Below are positions 7,212 through 15,150 of a stretch of DNA of 35,555 nucleotides, in pieces; positions within the stretch are counted from its first letter, which is position 1; each line of letters opens with the position of its first letter. Both the position numbers and the translations under genes were made by a program. The notes beneath the pieces are model-generated. The model saw nothing but the letters and a program-made list of their open reading frames with translations, was not told the DNA's origin and searched no databases. Source of the stretch: Mesorhizobium loti (GTDB lineage Bacteria; Pseudomonadota; Alphaproteobacteria; Rhizobiales; Rhizobiaceae); assembly GCF_001510895.1 (NCBI RefSeq), contig NZ_LPWA01000140.1:1-35555 (forward strand). The letters run 5' to 3'.

Positions 7212-7238
7212 TGTCGAAATCGGCCGCGGCCGCACGAC
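7212..7238 (+). promoter_or_regulatory. Candidate ECF42-type promoter
   Basis: TGTCGA (7212-7217), 17 bases, then CGAC (7235-7238), 49 bases before the YCII start. From memory, the published ECF42 motif is TGTCGA at -35 and CGA/TC at -10, so this would be autoregulation by the sigma factor encoded two genes on. The 13-mer AATCGGCCGCGGC occupies the spacer and also occurs at 7176-7188. Confidence 0.5.
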
Positions 7239-7287
7239 TTTAGCGCGGCCCGCGATGACGCGGCCTTCGAGAAAACGGGAGAAGACC

Positions 7288-7650
7288 ATGCGATACATGC
7301 TTTTGATCTATAATGACGAAGCCGCGATGGCGAATGCGCCGCGCGACAAGACCGAGCAGACCCTCGCGGCCTATGGCGCCTATACGGAAGCCTTGAAGAA
7401 ATCCGGCGCGTACCTTGCCGGCGAAAGGCTGCGTCCGACCCAGGCGGCCACATCGATCCGAATGGCCAATGGCAAGACCAACGTGCTCGACGGCCCCTAT
7501 GCCGATACCAAGGAGCAGCTTGCCGGTTTCTACATGATCGAGGCGACCGACATCGACACGGCCATGGAATGGGGCGCGCGCTGTCCGGCAGCCAGCACCG
7601 GCACGGTCGAGGTGCGGCCGATCTGGGAAATGACCGACTACCTGTCCTAG
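7288..7650 (+). CDS. YCII/DGPF-domain protein
   Basis: A 120-residue YCII-related protein. The start MRYMLLIYNDEAA and the segment VLDGPYADTKEQLAGFYMIEA, which includes the D-G-P-Y/F signature, are diagnostic. The fold is a ferredoxin-like dimer; no enzymatic role is proven for this branch. Such DGPF proteins are nearly always encoded beside ECF42-type sigma factors, as here, where the sigma gene begins four bases after the stop. The ATG at 7288 has GGGAGAA at an ideal distance and begins the conserved N-terminus; an upstream in-frame start at 7255 is not needed. It is probably an output or modulator of the sigma factor. Confidence 0.9.
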   Translation: MRYMLLIYNDEAAMANAPRDKTEQTLAAYGAYTEALKKSGAYLAGERLRPTQAATSIRMANGKTNVLDGPYADTKEQLAGFYMIEATDIDTAMEWGARCPAASTGTVEVRPIWEMTDYLS

Positions 7651-7654
7651 AAAT

Positions 7655-8901
7655 ATGAACGGTCGCTCGGCGTTAGCGCGGGCGGCGGCCGAGGCGGCCG
7701 CCCGGCAGAGCTACGGCAAGCTGGTCGCCTATCTCGCGGCCCGCATGCGCGACGTCGCCGGCGCCGAGGACGCGCTGGCCGATGCGTTCGCCGCCGCGCT
7801 GGAGCGCTGGCCGAGAAGCGGCGTGCCCGAAAACCGGAAGCCTGGCTGCTCGCGGTCGCGCGCCGGCGCGACGTCGACGCCGTGCGGCGACGTCTGACCG
7901 GCGAGGCGGCGCGCGACCATCTGCTGCTGATTGCCGAGGAGGCGGAGGCGCGCATGTCGAATGAGGATTTGCCTGACGAGCGGCTCAGGCTGATGTTTGC
8001 CTGCGCCCATCCGGCGATCGAATCGAGCGTGCGCGCGCCGCTGATCCTGCAGACCGTGCTGGGCTTCGACGCGGCGACCATCGCCTCCGCCTTCCTCGTC
8101 TCGCCGGCGACGATGGGCCAGCGGCTGGTGCGTGCCAAGAACCGCATCCGCGAGGCCGGCATTCCCTTTCGCGTGCCGGAACGGGCCGAGCTCGGCGAAC
8201 GGCTCGACGCCGTGCTGGAAGCGATCTATGCCACTTTTGCCGAAGGCTGGTCGGACCCGGCCGGCACCGAGACGCGACGGCGCAACCTCGCCAGCGAAGG
8301 CATCTGGCTCGGCCGGCTGGTCGCGTCGCTGATCCCAAACGAGCCGGAAACGCTCGGGCTTCTGGCGCTGATGCTGTTCGCCGAAGCGCGACGCGCGGCG
8401 CGGCGCGGCCCGCAAGGGGACTTCGTGCCGCTTGCCGAGCAGGACACGGCTCTCTGGGACGACACGCTGATCGACGAGGCGGAAGCGCTGCTCAGGCGCG
8501 CCGCGGCCAAGAAAATCATCGGCCGCTACCAATTGGAGGCTGCGGTGCAATCGGCACATACGGCGCGGCGGCACAGCGGCAGCACCGATTGGGCCGCGAT
8601 CCGCCAGCTCTACGACGCGCTGATGGCGCTTGCCGGCTCGCCGGTGGTGGCGGTCAACCGCGCCGTGGCGATCGCCGAAGCCGAGGGAGCGGCCGAGGGC
8701 CTTGCCGGGCTCGACGCGATCGGTGACGACAAGCGGCTTGCCGAATACCAGCCTTACTGGGCGGCGCGCGCCGAGCTGTCGGCAAGGCTCGGCAAAACCG
8801 CCGATGCCGCCGAAGCCTATGACCGGGCGATCGGCTTGGAGCGCGATCCGGCCTTGCGCCATTTCCTGCAGGCCGAACGGGCCAAGCTCGTCCGGAATTG
8901 A
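7655..8901 (+). CDS. ECF42-type RNA polymerase sigma factor (apparent frameshift)
   Basis: The N-terminal part (7655 to about 7834) has sigma region 2 (LVAYLAARMRDVAGAEDALADAF). The rest continues in another frame with region 4 (VRAPLILQTVLGF, ATMGQRLVRAKNRIRE) and a long C-terminal TPR-like extension: EQDTALWDD, GRYQLEAAVQSAH, TDWAAIRQLYDAL, SPVVAVNRAVAIAEAEGA. That architecture is ECF42. Restoring one C near 7834 (AACCGG to AACCCGG) rejoins them as PENPEAWLLAVARRR, the usual region 2/4 linker, giving 415 residues, normal length. ECF42 factors lack a classical anti-sigma and are thought to be controlled through the C-terminal domain. I favour a sequence error over a true pseudogene. Confidence 0.85.
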
Positions 8902-8951
8902 AAACGGCCGAGCTCTTTAGACGTCAAGTCCAACAAACGGTGGCGGGACTG

Positions 8952-9101
8952 CCCCCCTCTGTCCTGCCGGACATCTCCGCCACTTGGGGGATCAGCCGTC
9001 GCGTCGGCTTTCGCCAATCTCACGCGGTGTAGGATGAGCGAGGCGCAGAACCTGCCAATCTCCCCCTCGTGAGGGAGATGCCCGGCAGGGCAGAGGGGGG
9101 C
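8952..9101. repeat. Intergenic mosaic repeat, copy 1 (GGGAGATG family)
   Basis: The left arm (CCCCCCTCTGTCCTGCCGGA and onwards) and the right arm (GGGAGATGCCCGGCAGGGCA, then GAGGGGGG) are imperfect reverse complements separated by a centre containing TTTCGCCAATCTC. The same arrangement occurs at 14975-15133. It lies between the convergent sigma factor and cysK genes. Confidence 0.75.
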
Positions 9102-9133
9102 GCGAAGGATCGCGACTGACTGGCTACGAGCTC

Positions 9134-10114
9134 CTACGCCCCCAGCCCGTCGAACAGGATCGTCGACAGGTACCGCTCGGCGAAGGACGGGATGATGACG
9201 ACGAGGTTCTTGCCCTTGTTCTCCGGCCGCGAGCCGACGACGATCGCCGCCTGGAGTGCTGCGCCCGACGAAATGCCGACCGGCACGCCCTCGAGGCGGG
9301 CGACGAGGCGCGCATTGGCAACCGAATCCTCGTTCGAGACCCTGACGATCTCGTCATAGATCGAGGTGTCGAGGATCTTCGGCGCGAAGCCGGCGCCGAT
9401 GCCTTGAATCTTGTGCGGGCCGGGCTGGCCGCCGGAGAGCACCGGCGAGGCTTCCGGCTCGACCGCCACGACATGCAAAGAGGGCTTGCGCTTCTTCAGC
9501 ACCTGGCCGACGCCGGTGATGGTGCCGCCGGTGCCGATGCCGGCGACGACGATATCGACCTCGCCATTGGTGTCGTTCCAGATTTCTTCCGCTGTGGTGC
9601 GGCGGTGGATTTCCGGATTGGCCGGGTTTTCGAACTGCTGCGGGATGATGGCGTTGGGGAGCGTGGCTGCGAGCTCGTCGGCCTTGGCGATGGCGCCCTT
9701 CATGCCTTTCGGCCCTTCGGTCAGCACCAGCTCGGCGCCGAGCAGCGCCAGCATCTTGCGGCGCTCGACCGACATCGTCTCCGGCATGGTGAGGATCAGC
9801 TTGTAGCCCTTGGCGGCGGCGGCGAAGGCCAGCGCGATGCCGGTGTTGCCGGAGGTCGGCTCGATCAGCGTGGTCTTGCCGGGCGCAATCTTGCCGGCCT
9901 CCTCCAGCGCCTCGATCATGGCGACGCCGATGCGGTCCTTGACCGAAGCGATCGGGTTGAAGAATTCGAGCTTGGCCAGAATGTTGGCGACGACGCCCTT
10001 CTCCCTGGCGAACTTGTCCAGCCGCACCAGCGGCGTGTCTCCAATCGTCTCGGTGATCGAGTTGAAGATGCGGCCGCGGCCGGGGACGCGCGCGGAGGTG
10101 ACGGGCTTGTTCAT
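9134..10114 (-). CDS. cysK: Cysteine synthase (O-acetylserine sulfhydrylase)
   Basis: A 326-residue fold-type II PLP enzyme that makes cysteine from O-acetylserine and sulfide. The PLP lysine is K59 in FFNPIASVKDR. The substrate loop PTSGNTGIA, the phosphate-binding GIGTGGTITG and the SxxPVLSGGQPGPHKIQGIGAGF segment typical of CysK are all present; PHKIQGIGAGF distinguishes it from CBS and threonine synthase. The start at 10114 has GGGAG upstream; the open frame runs to 10240 but without support. The gene has a long leader with two hairpins and a palindrome. A second cysteine route (CBS plus gamma-lyase) is at the far end of the window. Confidence 0.95.
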   Translation of the reverse strand: MNKPVTSARVPGRGRIFNSITETIGDTPLVRLDKFAREKGVVANILAKLEFFNPIASVKDRIGVAMIEALEEAGKIAPGKTTLIEPTSGNTGIALAFAAAAKGYKLILTMPETMSVERRKMLALLGAELVLTEGPKGMKGAIAKADELAATLPNAIIPQQFENPANPEIHRRTTAEEIWNDTNGEVDIVVAGIGTGGTITGVGQVLKKRKPSLHVVAVEPEASPVLSGGQPGPHKIQGIGAGFAPKILDTSIYDEIVRVSNEDSVANARLVARLEGVPVGISSGAALQAAIVVGSRPENKGKNLVVIIPSFAERYLSTILFDGLGA

Positions 10115-10201
10115 TGGTTTCGCTCCCAAGGCAAAGGCATAGGCAAACAGAATAAGGCTTTCAGCCGCGCAAGATAGGCCGGCCGCCGAAAATATCCGAG
10201 T

Positions 10202-10247
10202 GGGGCGGGTGCTGAAAACCGCCCCGCGCCGGAAATGCATTTTCCGG
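10202..10247 (-). promoter_or_regulatory. Two adjacent hairpins in the cysK leader
   Basis: The outer one, CCGGAAATGCATTTTCCGG (10229-10247), has a perfect 7-base stem and TGCAT loop. Next to it GGGGCGG (10202-10208) pairs perfectly with CCGCCCC (10219-10225) over a 10-base loop. Both lie 88-133 bases upstream of the cysK start. No T-tract follows, so simple attenuation is not indicated. Possible operator or mRNA structure. Confidence 0.35.
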
Positions 10248-10290
10248 ATCGGCCCGTTTTCGGAATGCTTTCCCTGAAATCAATACGGTT

Positions 10291-10306
10291 ACGCACCAAG
10301 GTGCGT
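10291..10306. promoter_or_regulatory. Inverted repeat between lysE end and cysK
   Basis: ACGCACCAAGGTGCGT has perfect 7-base arms around AA. It is about 177 bases upstream of the cysK ATG, a plausible place for a repressor or activator site, and 44 bases past the corrected lysE stop. Confidence 0.35.
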
Positions 10307-10349
10307 TGCCATTAACGTCAGGCCGGCATCACCTGAATATCAATACACC

Positions 10350-10966
10350 CTATTGACGGGCGGCGATCGCCGCCGCCGCCCCCATCATGAAGCCGGCGGC
10401 GGTGCGGTTCAGGACTTTCAGCGCGCGTGGCGACTTCAGGAACAAGCGCGCTTGGCCGCCAGCGCCAGATAGGGCACCAGCACCACGAAGAGCACGATGA
10501 CGGTGAGCGCGACGAGGATGCCGTAGTCGACCAGCGTGATGGTCTTCAGGTCGACGATGGTCGGCGTGATGGCGAGGTAGAAGATCATCGTCTTCGGGTT
10601 GCCGAGCGTCACCGTCAGCCCGGCGAGGAAGCTCGATGCCAGCCCGCCCTTGCCTTTCCGCGCCTCGACTGTTTCAGGCGAGATGCCGCTGGTCCAGAAG
10701 CGCCAGGCAAGGAAAGCGAGATAGGTGACGCCGGCCCATTTGATGGCCAGGAAAACCATGCCGAAGGTCTGGGCGACGAAGGCGAGGCCGAGCACGACGG
10801 CGGTGAGGTAGGTGATGTCGCCGAGCATCAGCCCGAACGACATCGCCAGCGACGAACGGAAGCCGGAGCCGAGCGCGCGGGCAACCAGCGCCGTGACGCC
10901 GGGTCCAGGAATGGCGGCGGCGACGCCGAGGGCGGCGCTGTAAGCGAGAAATCCAGTGAGTGTCAT
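10350..10966 (-). CDS. LysE-family amino acid exporter (apparent frameshift)
   Basis: A LysE/RhtB exporter with about six hydrophobic segments. It starts MTLTGFLAYSAALGVAAAIP and has the family's GPGVTALVARALGSGFRSSL motif and GNPKTMIFYLAITP. The uncorrected frame ends early with AAKRACS near 10436. Adding one G (AAGCG to AAGGCG) restores AAKARLFLKSPRALKVLNR and the usual last helix GFMMGAAAAIAARQ, stopping at 10350 with 205 residues, normal for the family. Substrate cannot be told. A perfect TATAAT -10 box on the minus strand (11018-11013) lies about 47 bases upstream, but no good -35 box accompanies it. The break is probably a sequence error. Confidence 0.85.
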
Positions 10967-11292
10967 GATTGGAACCTGGCCGTGGGGACCGATGTAGAGC
11001 CGGACTTTTATCATTATAGCGGATCGACGGTTATTCCCTCACAGCGGGATTCGTTGCGCCAGCTCGACCGGGAGCTGGTTCGCTTGTTGGATCGCATACT
11101 TTGGAGATTGGCCGAAACGATCCGTCCTGTCGTCATTCTAGGGCGGAGCAAGGAGCGAAGCGACGCGCGCAGACCCTGGAATGACGAGGTCGAGGGGCTT
11201 CCGCCAACCCCGAGCGTTGCGCAGATTTCGCGGAAATGGACGGTGAAATTTACCCGCAAAAAGCGGCGGCTTTCGGGATTCCTGGCAGGGAG
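10967..11292. other. 326-base intergenic region upstream of lysE
   Basis: It holds the possible lysE -10 box (11013-11018), a perfect 7-base stem CCAGCTC/GAGCTGG at 11059-11078, and one copy of the dispersed repeat at 11131-11187. I see no gene. Confidence 0.5.
11131..11187. repeat. 57-base intergenic repeat, copy 1
   Basis: It contains CGGAGCAAGGAGCGAAGCGA and is bounded by CGTCATTCTAGGG and CCCTGGAATGACGA, which are imperfect reverse complements. Near-identical copies are at 17513-17570 (opposite strand) and 32497-32553. Confidence 0.8.
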
Positions 11293-12632
11293 CTAGCCGC
11301 CATAGGTAACGCGCCAGATCGTGCCGTTACCGTCCTCGGTCAGGATCAGCGCGCCGTCCTTCGCCACGGCCACGCCCACCGGCCGGCCCCAGACCTCGTC
11401 ATCCGAAATGACAAAGCCGGTGGCGAAATCCTCATATTCGCCGGTCGGCTTGCCGTCCTTGAATTTCAGCCGCACCACCTTGTAGCCGGTGCGGACGCCG
11501 CGGTTCCACGAACCATGCAAGGCGACGAAGGCGTCGCCCTTGTACTCGGCCGGGAAGTTGCCGCCTTCGTAGAAGGCGATGTTGAGCGGCGCCGAATGCG
11601 CCTGCATCAGCACGTCCGGAACCGTGACCTTGCCGGCGAGGTCGGGGCGCGCGCCTTTGTGGTTCGGATCCTCGTTGTCGCCGATATAGTACCAGGGCCA
11701 GCCATAGAAGGCGCCGTCCCTGACCGCCGTGGCATATTCGAACGGCACATTGTCGCCCAGCTCGTCGCGTTCGTTGACGACGCACCAGAGCGCGCCCGTC
11801 GCCGGCTGCACGGTCATGCCCGAGCAGTTGCGCAGGCCGGTTGCGACCATCCTGCGGTTCTTGCCGTTGGGATCGAAGGCGAGCACGTCGGCGCGGCCTT
11901 CCTCCGCGCCCCAGGTGGCGCCGAGCGGCTCAGACCGCGCCCATTCCTCGACACCGCCCTTCGGCCTCGCGCCCATATCCTCGGCGGTGTTGGAGCCCGA
12001 GCCGACCGAGAGATAGAGCGTCTTGCCGTCGGGCGAGAAGCCGATGTCGCGCGTCCAGTGATGGCTCGAGGGAATGTCGGAGACGATCGTTTCCGGCCTG
12101 CCCGACGCTTGCATGTCGCCCTCGCGATAGGCAAAGCGCACGATGCTGTTGCTGTTGGCGACATAGACCCATTGCGGCTTGTCGCCCGGCGGATAGAAGG
12201 CAATGCCGTAAGGCTGGGTGAGGCCCTTGGCGAAGACGCTTTCTCGGCGGGCTTCGCGCTGCCCTCCGCCAGCCGATAAACCCGGATTTGATTGGCCTCG
12301 CTGTCGGCGACGAAGAAGTCGCCGTTCGGCGCCACGCGCACGACACGCGGATTGTCGATGCCGGAAGCGATGAGCTCGATAGAGAAGCCGGCCGGCACGA
12401 CGGGCTTGGTATCCGCAGGGCGGTCGGCGAGGCCGGCGCTGTTCGACGAGGATTCGGCGAGATTCGGCTGCTGAAGATCGTCCGGCCTGATCAGACGACG
12501 CACGCCTGGACGGTCGGCCTTCCAATCGCCGAAGGCCTTTTTGCCGGTGAGCAAAGGTTGGTCGGCCTGCTGCGCGAAAGCGCCGGTGGCCAGAAGCAGC
12601 GCAGCGCCTGCAAGGCCGGCGATCCGTATCAT
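11293..12632 (-). CDS. Exported PQQ-type sugar (sorbosone-like) dehydrogenase (apparent frameshift)
   Basis: A beta-propeller oxidoreductase of the soluble PQQ-dependent glucose/sorbosone dehydrogenase family. MIRIAGLAGAALLLATGAFA is a clear signal peptide (cleavage after AFA), so it acts in the periplasm. Recognisable family blocks are GFSIELIASGIDNPRV, HHWTRDIGFSPDGKTLYLSV, ATGLRNCSGMTVQPATGALW, CVVNERDELGDNVPFEY, GAFYGWPWYYIG and HSAPLNIAFYEGG. The start at 12632 is chosen for GGAG six bases upstream; an earlier ATG at 12647 lacks a ribosome site. One missing base near 12243 splits it; adding it joins KPAEESVFAKGLTQPYG and gives 446 residues. The substrate and whether it binds PQQ are not provable here. 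Confidence 0.85.
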
Positions 12633-12753
12633 GCCGTTCTCCGTCATTCGCCGACATGCCTTGTCACGATCGGCGCAATCAGACAGCAGATATCGGGCAG
12701 GCGTTGCAAAAGAGAAGCGCGGGCACGCAGATTTGACGCGAACTGCCGGCAGA

Positions 12754-12951
12754 TCAGCTCTCTTCGACGTCGAGATCCTCGTCGAGCCGCTTTTCCAGCG
12801 CGACCAGATCGGCCGGCAGCGGCAGGCCCATGGCGCGCATTTCCCTGAACTTCTCGCGCAGCTGCTCCTGCACTTCGTGCTCGTCTTCGGGCTGGTTCAC
12901 CATCTGCTCGAGCAGCAGGCTGATCTGGGCCTTGAACGATTCCAGCGCCAT
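12754..12951 (-). CDS. Small acidic helical protein linked to hrcA (65 aa)
   Basis: A 65-residue protein starting MALESFKAQISLLLEQMVNQ and ending in the acidic DEDLDVEES. It is predicted to be nearly all helix, with a run of charged residues (EDEHEVQEQLREKFREM) suited to a coiled coil. The ATG at 12951 is six bases after a perfect AAGGAGG; a GTG six bases earlier would have no spacing, so the ATG is the start. It lies 30 bases after hrcA, where many relatives have grpE, and is probably co-transcribed with hrcA. It is too short and has no GrpE domain, so it is not a GrpE. I do not recognise the family; a chaperone-linked role would be a guess. Confidence 0.75.
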   Translation of the reverse strand: MALESFKAQISLLLEQMVNQPEDEHEVQEQLREKFREMRAMGLPLPADLVALEKRLDEDLDVEES

Positions 12952-12981
12952 TTCCACCCTCCTTGCGGCGATCCCGCTCGC

Positions 12982-14064
12982 CTACCTCAGCATGCGCGAA
13001 ATCAATTGGGCAGTATAGTCGACCATAGGCACGATGCGGGCATAGTTGAGCCGGGTCGGGCCGATGACGCCGAGCGCGCCGACGACGCGCGCGTCCTTGT
13101 CGCGATAGGGCGCGACCACAAGCGACGAGCCGGACAGCGAAAACAGCTTGTTCTCCGAGCCGATGAAGATGCGCACGCCGGGCCCTTCCTCGGCAAGATC
13201 GAGGATCTGCAGCAACCCGTCCTGCGTCTCCAGATCCTCGAACAGATGGCGCAGCAGTTCGAGGTCGGCCTGGGCGGTGACGTTCTCCAGCAGATTGGCC
13301 CGGCCGCGCACGATGAGGCGCGCCGGCAGGCCGCTTTCGGCGCCGGCCCAGACCGCGAGGCCTTTCTCGACCAGATCCTGCGACAGCGTGTCGAGGGCGG
13401 ACTTGGTCTCGTCCTTGATGCGGGCGATCTCGATCCGCGCCTCGGCCAGCGTGCGGCCGCGGATGTGGGCGTTGAGGAAGTTGGAGGCCTCGTGCAGCTG
13501 CGAGACGGTGATGCCGGCGGGCAGGTCGACCACCCGGTTCTCGACGTCGCCGCTCTGCGACACCATGACGGCCAGCGCCTTGGTGGGCTCCAGCTGGATG
13601 AACTCGATATGCTTCAGCGCCACCTCGTTCTTGGCGGCGAGCACCAGGCCGGCGCCGCGCGACATGCCGGACAGCATCTGGCTGGCCTCGGTCAGCATAT
13701 GCTCCAGCGTCGCGCCCGAGCCAGAGGCGCGCACCTGCGCCTCGATGACACGCCGCTCATCGTCGGACAGATCGCCAAGCTCCATGAAGGCATCGACGAA
13801 GAAGCGCAAGCCTGTCTGGGTCGGCAGGCGGCCGGCCGAGATGTGCGGGGCATAGATCAGTCCCAGATGCTCGAGGTCGCTCATCACGTTGCGGATGGTG
13901 GCCGGCGACAGCGACGAGGGCAGGATGCGCGACAGGCTGCGCGAGCCGACCGGCTCGCCGTCGCGCAGATAGGAATCGACGATCCGCCGGAAAATGTCGC
14001 GCGAGCGCATGTCGAGCGATTGAAGAACGGGTGGCTGCGAAGTCGGGTCGACTGCCTTGTTCAT
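12982..14064 (-). CDS. hrcA: Heat-inducible transcription repressor HrcA
   Basis: A 360-residue HrcA with its N-terminal winged helix (SRDIFRRIVDSYLRDGEPVG, LSPATIRNVMSDLEHLGLIY, then PHISAGRLPTQTGLRFFVDAF) and the GAF-like and dimerisation domains that follow. HrcA represses groESL-type operons through CIRCE elements and is released when GroEL is busy. No CIRCE site is seen upstream of hrcA itself. GGAGG is 13 bases from the ATG, a little far. It is divergent from rph across 171 bases that contain the 17-base tandem repeats, an arrangement common in rhizobia. Confidence 0.96.
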   Translation of the reverse strand: MNKAVDPTSQPPVLQSLDMRSRDIFRRIVDSYLRDGEPVGSRSLSRILPSSLSPATIRNVMSDLEHLGLIYAPHISAGRLPTQTGLRFFVDAFMELGDLSDDERRVIEAQVRASGSGATLEHMLTEASQMLSGMSRGAGLVLAAKNEVALKHIEFIQLEPTKALAVMVSQSGDVENRVVDLPAGITVSQLHEASNFLNAHIRGRTLAEARIEIARIKDETKSALDTLSQDLVEKGLAVWAGAESGLPARLIVRGRANLLENVTAQADLELLRHLFEDLETQDGLLQILDLAEEGPGVRIFIGSENKLFSLSGSSLVVAPYRDKDARVVGALGVIGPTRLNYARIVPMVDYTAQLISRMLR

Positions 14065-14125
14065 TCCGGGCCAGAAACCTCCAACGGAAAAGATATAGAC
14101 CTAAGCCATCCTGGCGCAACCCGGC

Positions 14126-14175
14126 CCGTTTTCCTTTGCGCCCCCTTTTCCTTTGCGCCCCTTTTTCTTTGCGCG
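14126..14175. repeat. Three tandem 17-base repeats between hrcA and rph
   Basis: Three head-to-tail copies of about CCCTTTTCCTTTGCGCC start at 14126, 14143 and 14160; the third has one base fewer. Each has a pyrimidine tract followed by TTTGCGC. They occupy the divergent promoter region, so copy number could change spacing between regulatory sites. Confidence 0.75.
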
Positions 14176-14235
14176 AAGGGCCGCATGCGTCTACAAGCCG
14201 CCGACGAATCCGGAAGAAGAACAGAAAGAGCCTCG

Positions 14236-14952
14236 ATGCGCCCCTCCAAACGCCAAGCCGACGAAATGCGCGCCATCTCCTTCGAGCGCGGCGTCTCCAA
14301 GCATGCCGAAGGCTCGTGCCTGGTGAAGTTCGGCGACACGCATGTGCTGTGCACCGCGAGCCTGGAGGAAAAGGTGCCTGCCTGGATGCGCAATTCCGGC
14401 AAGGGCTGGGTGACGGCCGAATACGGCATGCTGCCGCGCTCGACCGGCGAGCGCATGCGGCGCGAGGCCTCCGCCGGCAAGCAGGGCGGCCGCACGCTCG
14501 AGATCCAGCGGCTGATCGGCCGCTCTTTGCGCGCCGTCGTCGACCTGCAGGCGCTGGGCGAGCAGCAGATCACCGTCGACTGCGACGTCATCCAGGCCGA
14601 TGGCGGCACCCGCACGGCTTCGATCACCGGCGGCTGGGTGGCGCTCTACGACTGCCTGCGCTGGATGGAAGCGCGCCAGATGGCCAGCGTCTCCAAGGTG
14701 CTGAAGGACCATGTCGCGGCGATCTCCTGCGGCATCCATGACGGGCAGCCCGTCATCGATCTGGATTATCTTGAAGACTCCTCGGCCGGCACCGATGCCA
14801 ATTTCGTCATGACCGGCAAGGGCGGCATCGTCGAGATCCAGGGCACCGCCGAGGGCGAGCCGTTTTCCGAAGAGCAGTTTTCCGCGCTGATGGGCCTAGC
14901 CAAGAAAGGTATTTCGCGGCTGGTGAGCTTGCAGCAGATGGCGGTAGCGTAG
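14236..14952 (+). CDS. rph: Ribonuclease PH
   Basis: A 238-residue RNase PH, exactly the usual length. It is a phosphate-dependent 3'-5' exonuclease that trims tRNA 3' ends, forming a hexameric ring. Visible family blocks are MRPSKRQADEMRAISFERGV, EGSCLVKFGDTHVLCTAS, WVTAEYGMLPRSTGERMRRE, GRTLEIQRLIGRSLRAVVD, ITVDCDVIQADGGTRTASIT and a final EIQGTAEGEPFSEEQF. The ATG at 14236 begins the conserved N-terminus. The reading frame stays open far upstream, but only as a shadow of hrcA. It heads a series of housekeeping genes (rdgB, hemW) after an intervening repeat and glyoxalase gene. Confidence 0.97.
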   Translation: MRPSKRQADEMRAISFERGVSKHAEGSCLVKFGDTHVLCTASLEEKVPAWMRNSGKGWVTAEYGMLPRSTGERMRREASAGKQGGRTLEIQRLIGRSLRAVVDLQALGEQQITVDCDVIQADGGTRTASITGGWVALYDCLRWMEARQMASVSKVLKDHVAAISCGIHDGQPVIDLDYLEDSSAGTDANFVMTGKGGIVEIQGTAEGEPFSEEQFSALMGLAKKGISRLVSLQQMAVA

Positions 14953-14974
14953 GTTTTCGAATGCCGAGCCTAGG

Positions 14975-15133
14975 CACCCCCCTCTGGCCTGCCGGCCATC
15001 TCCCCCGCAAGGGGGAGATTGGACGTCACTTTGGGTTTCGCCAATCTCCAACGTTGCAGGGTACGCGGCGGCGCCAAAGCTACTGATCTCCCCCCTTGCG
15101 GGGGAGATGCCCGGCAGGGCAGAGGGGGGTGCC
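14975..15133. repeat. Intergenic mosaic repeat, copy 2
   Basis: Same architecture as 8952-9101: left arm with CTCTGGCCTGCCGGCCATCT, internal hairpin CTCCCCCGCAAGGGGGAG, centre with TTTCGCCAATCTC, and right arm GGGGGAGATGCCCGGCAGGG. Its right end abuts the first recognisable codons of the glyoxalase gene. Confidence 0.8.
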
Positions 15134-15150
15134 TCGCGACTCCCTCGGGA

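Noticed and set aside
12541..14235. Long in-frame upstream extension of rph
   Set aside because: It is antisense to hrcA and the small gene. RNase PH is complete at 238 residues from 14236.
14065..14235. CIRCE element at hrcA
   Set aside because: No TTAGCACTC-N9-GAGTGCTAA or close variant seen on either strand.
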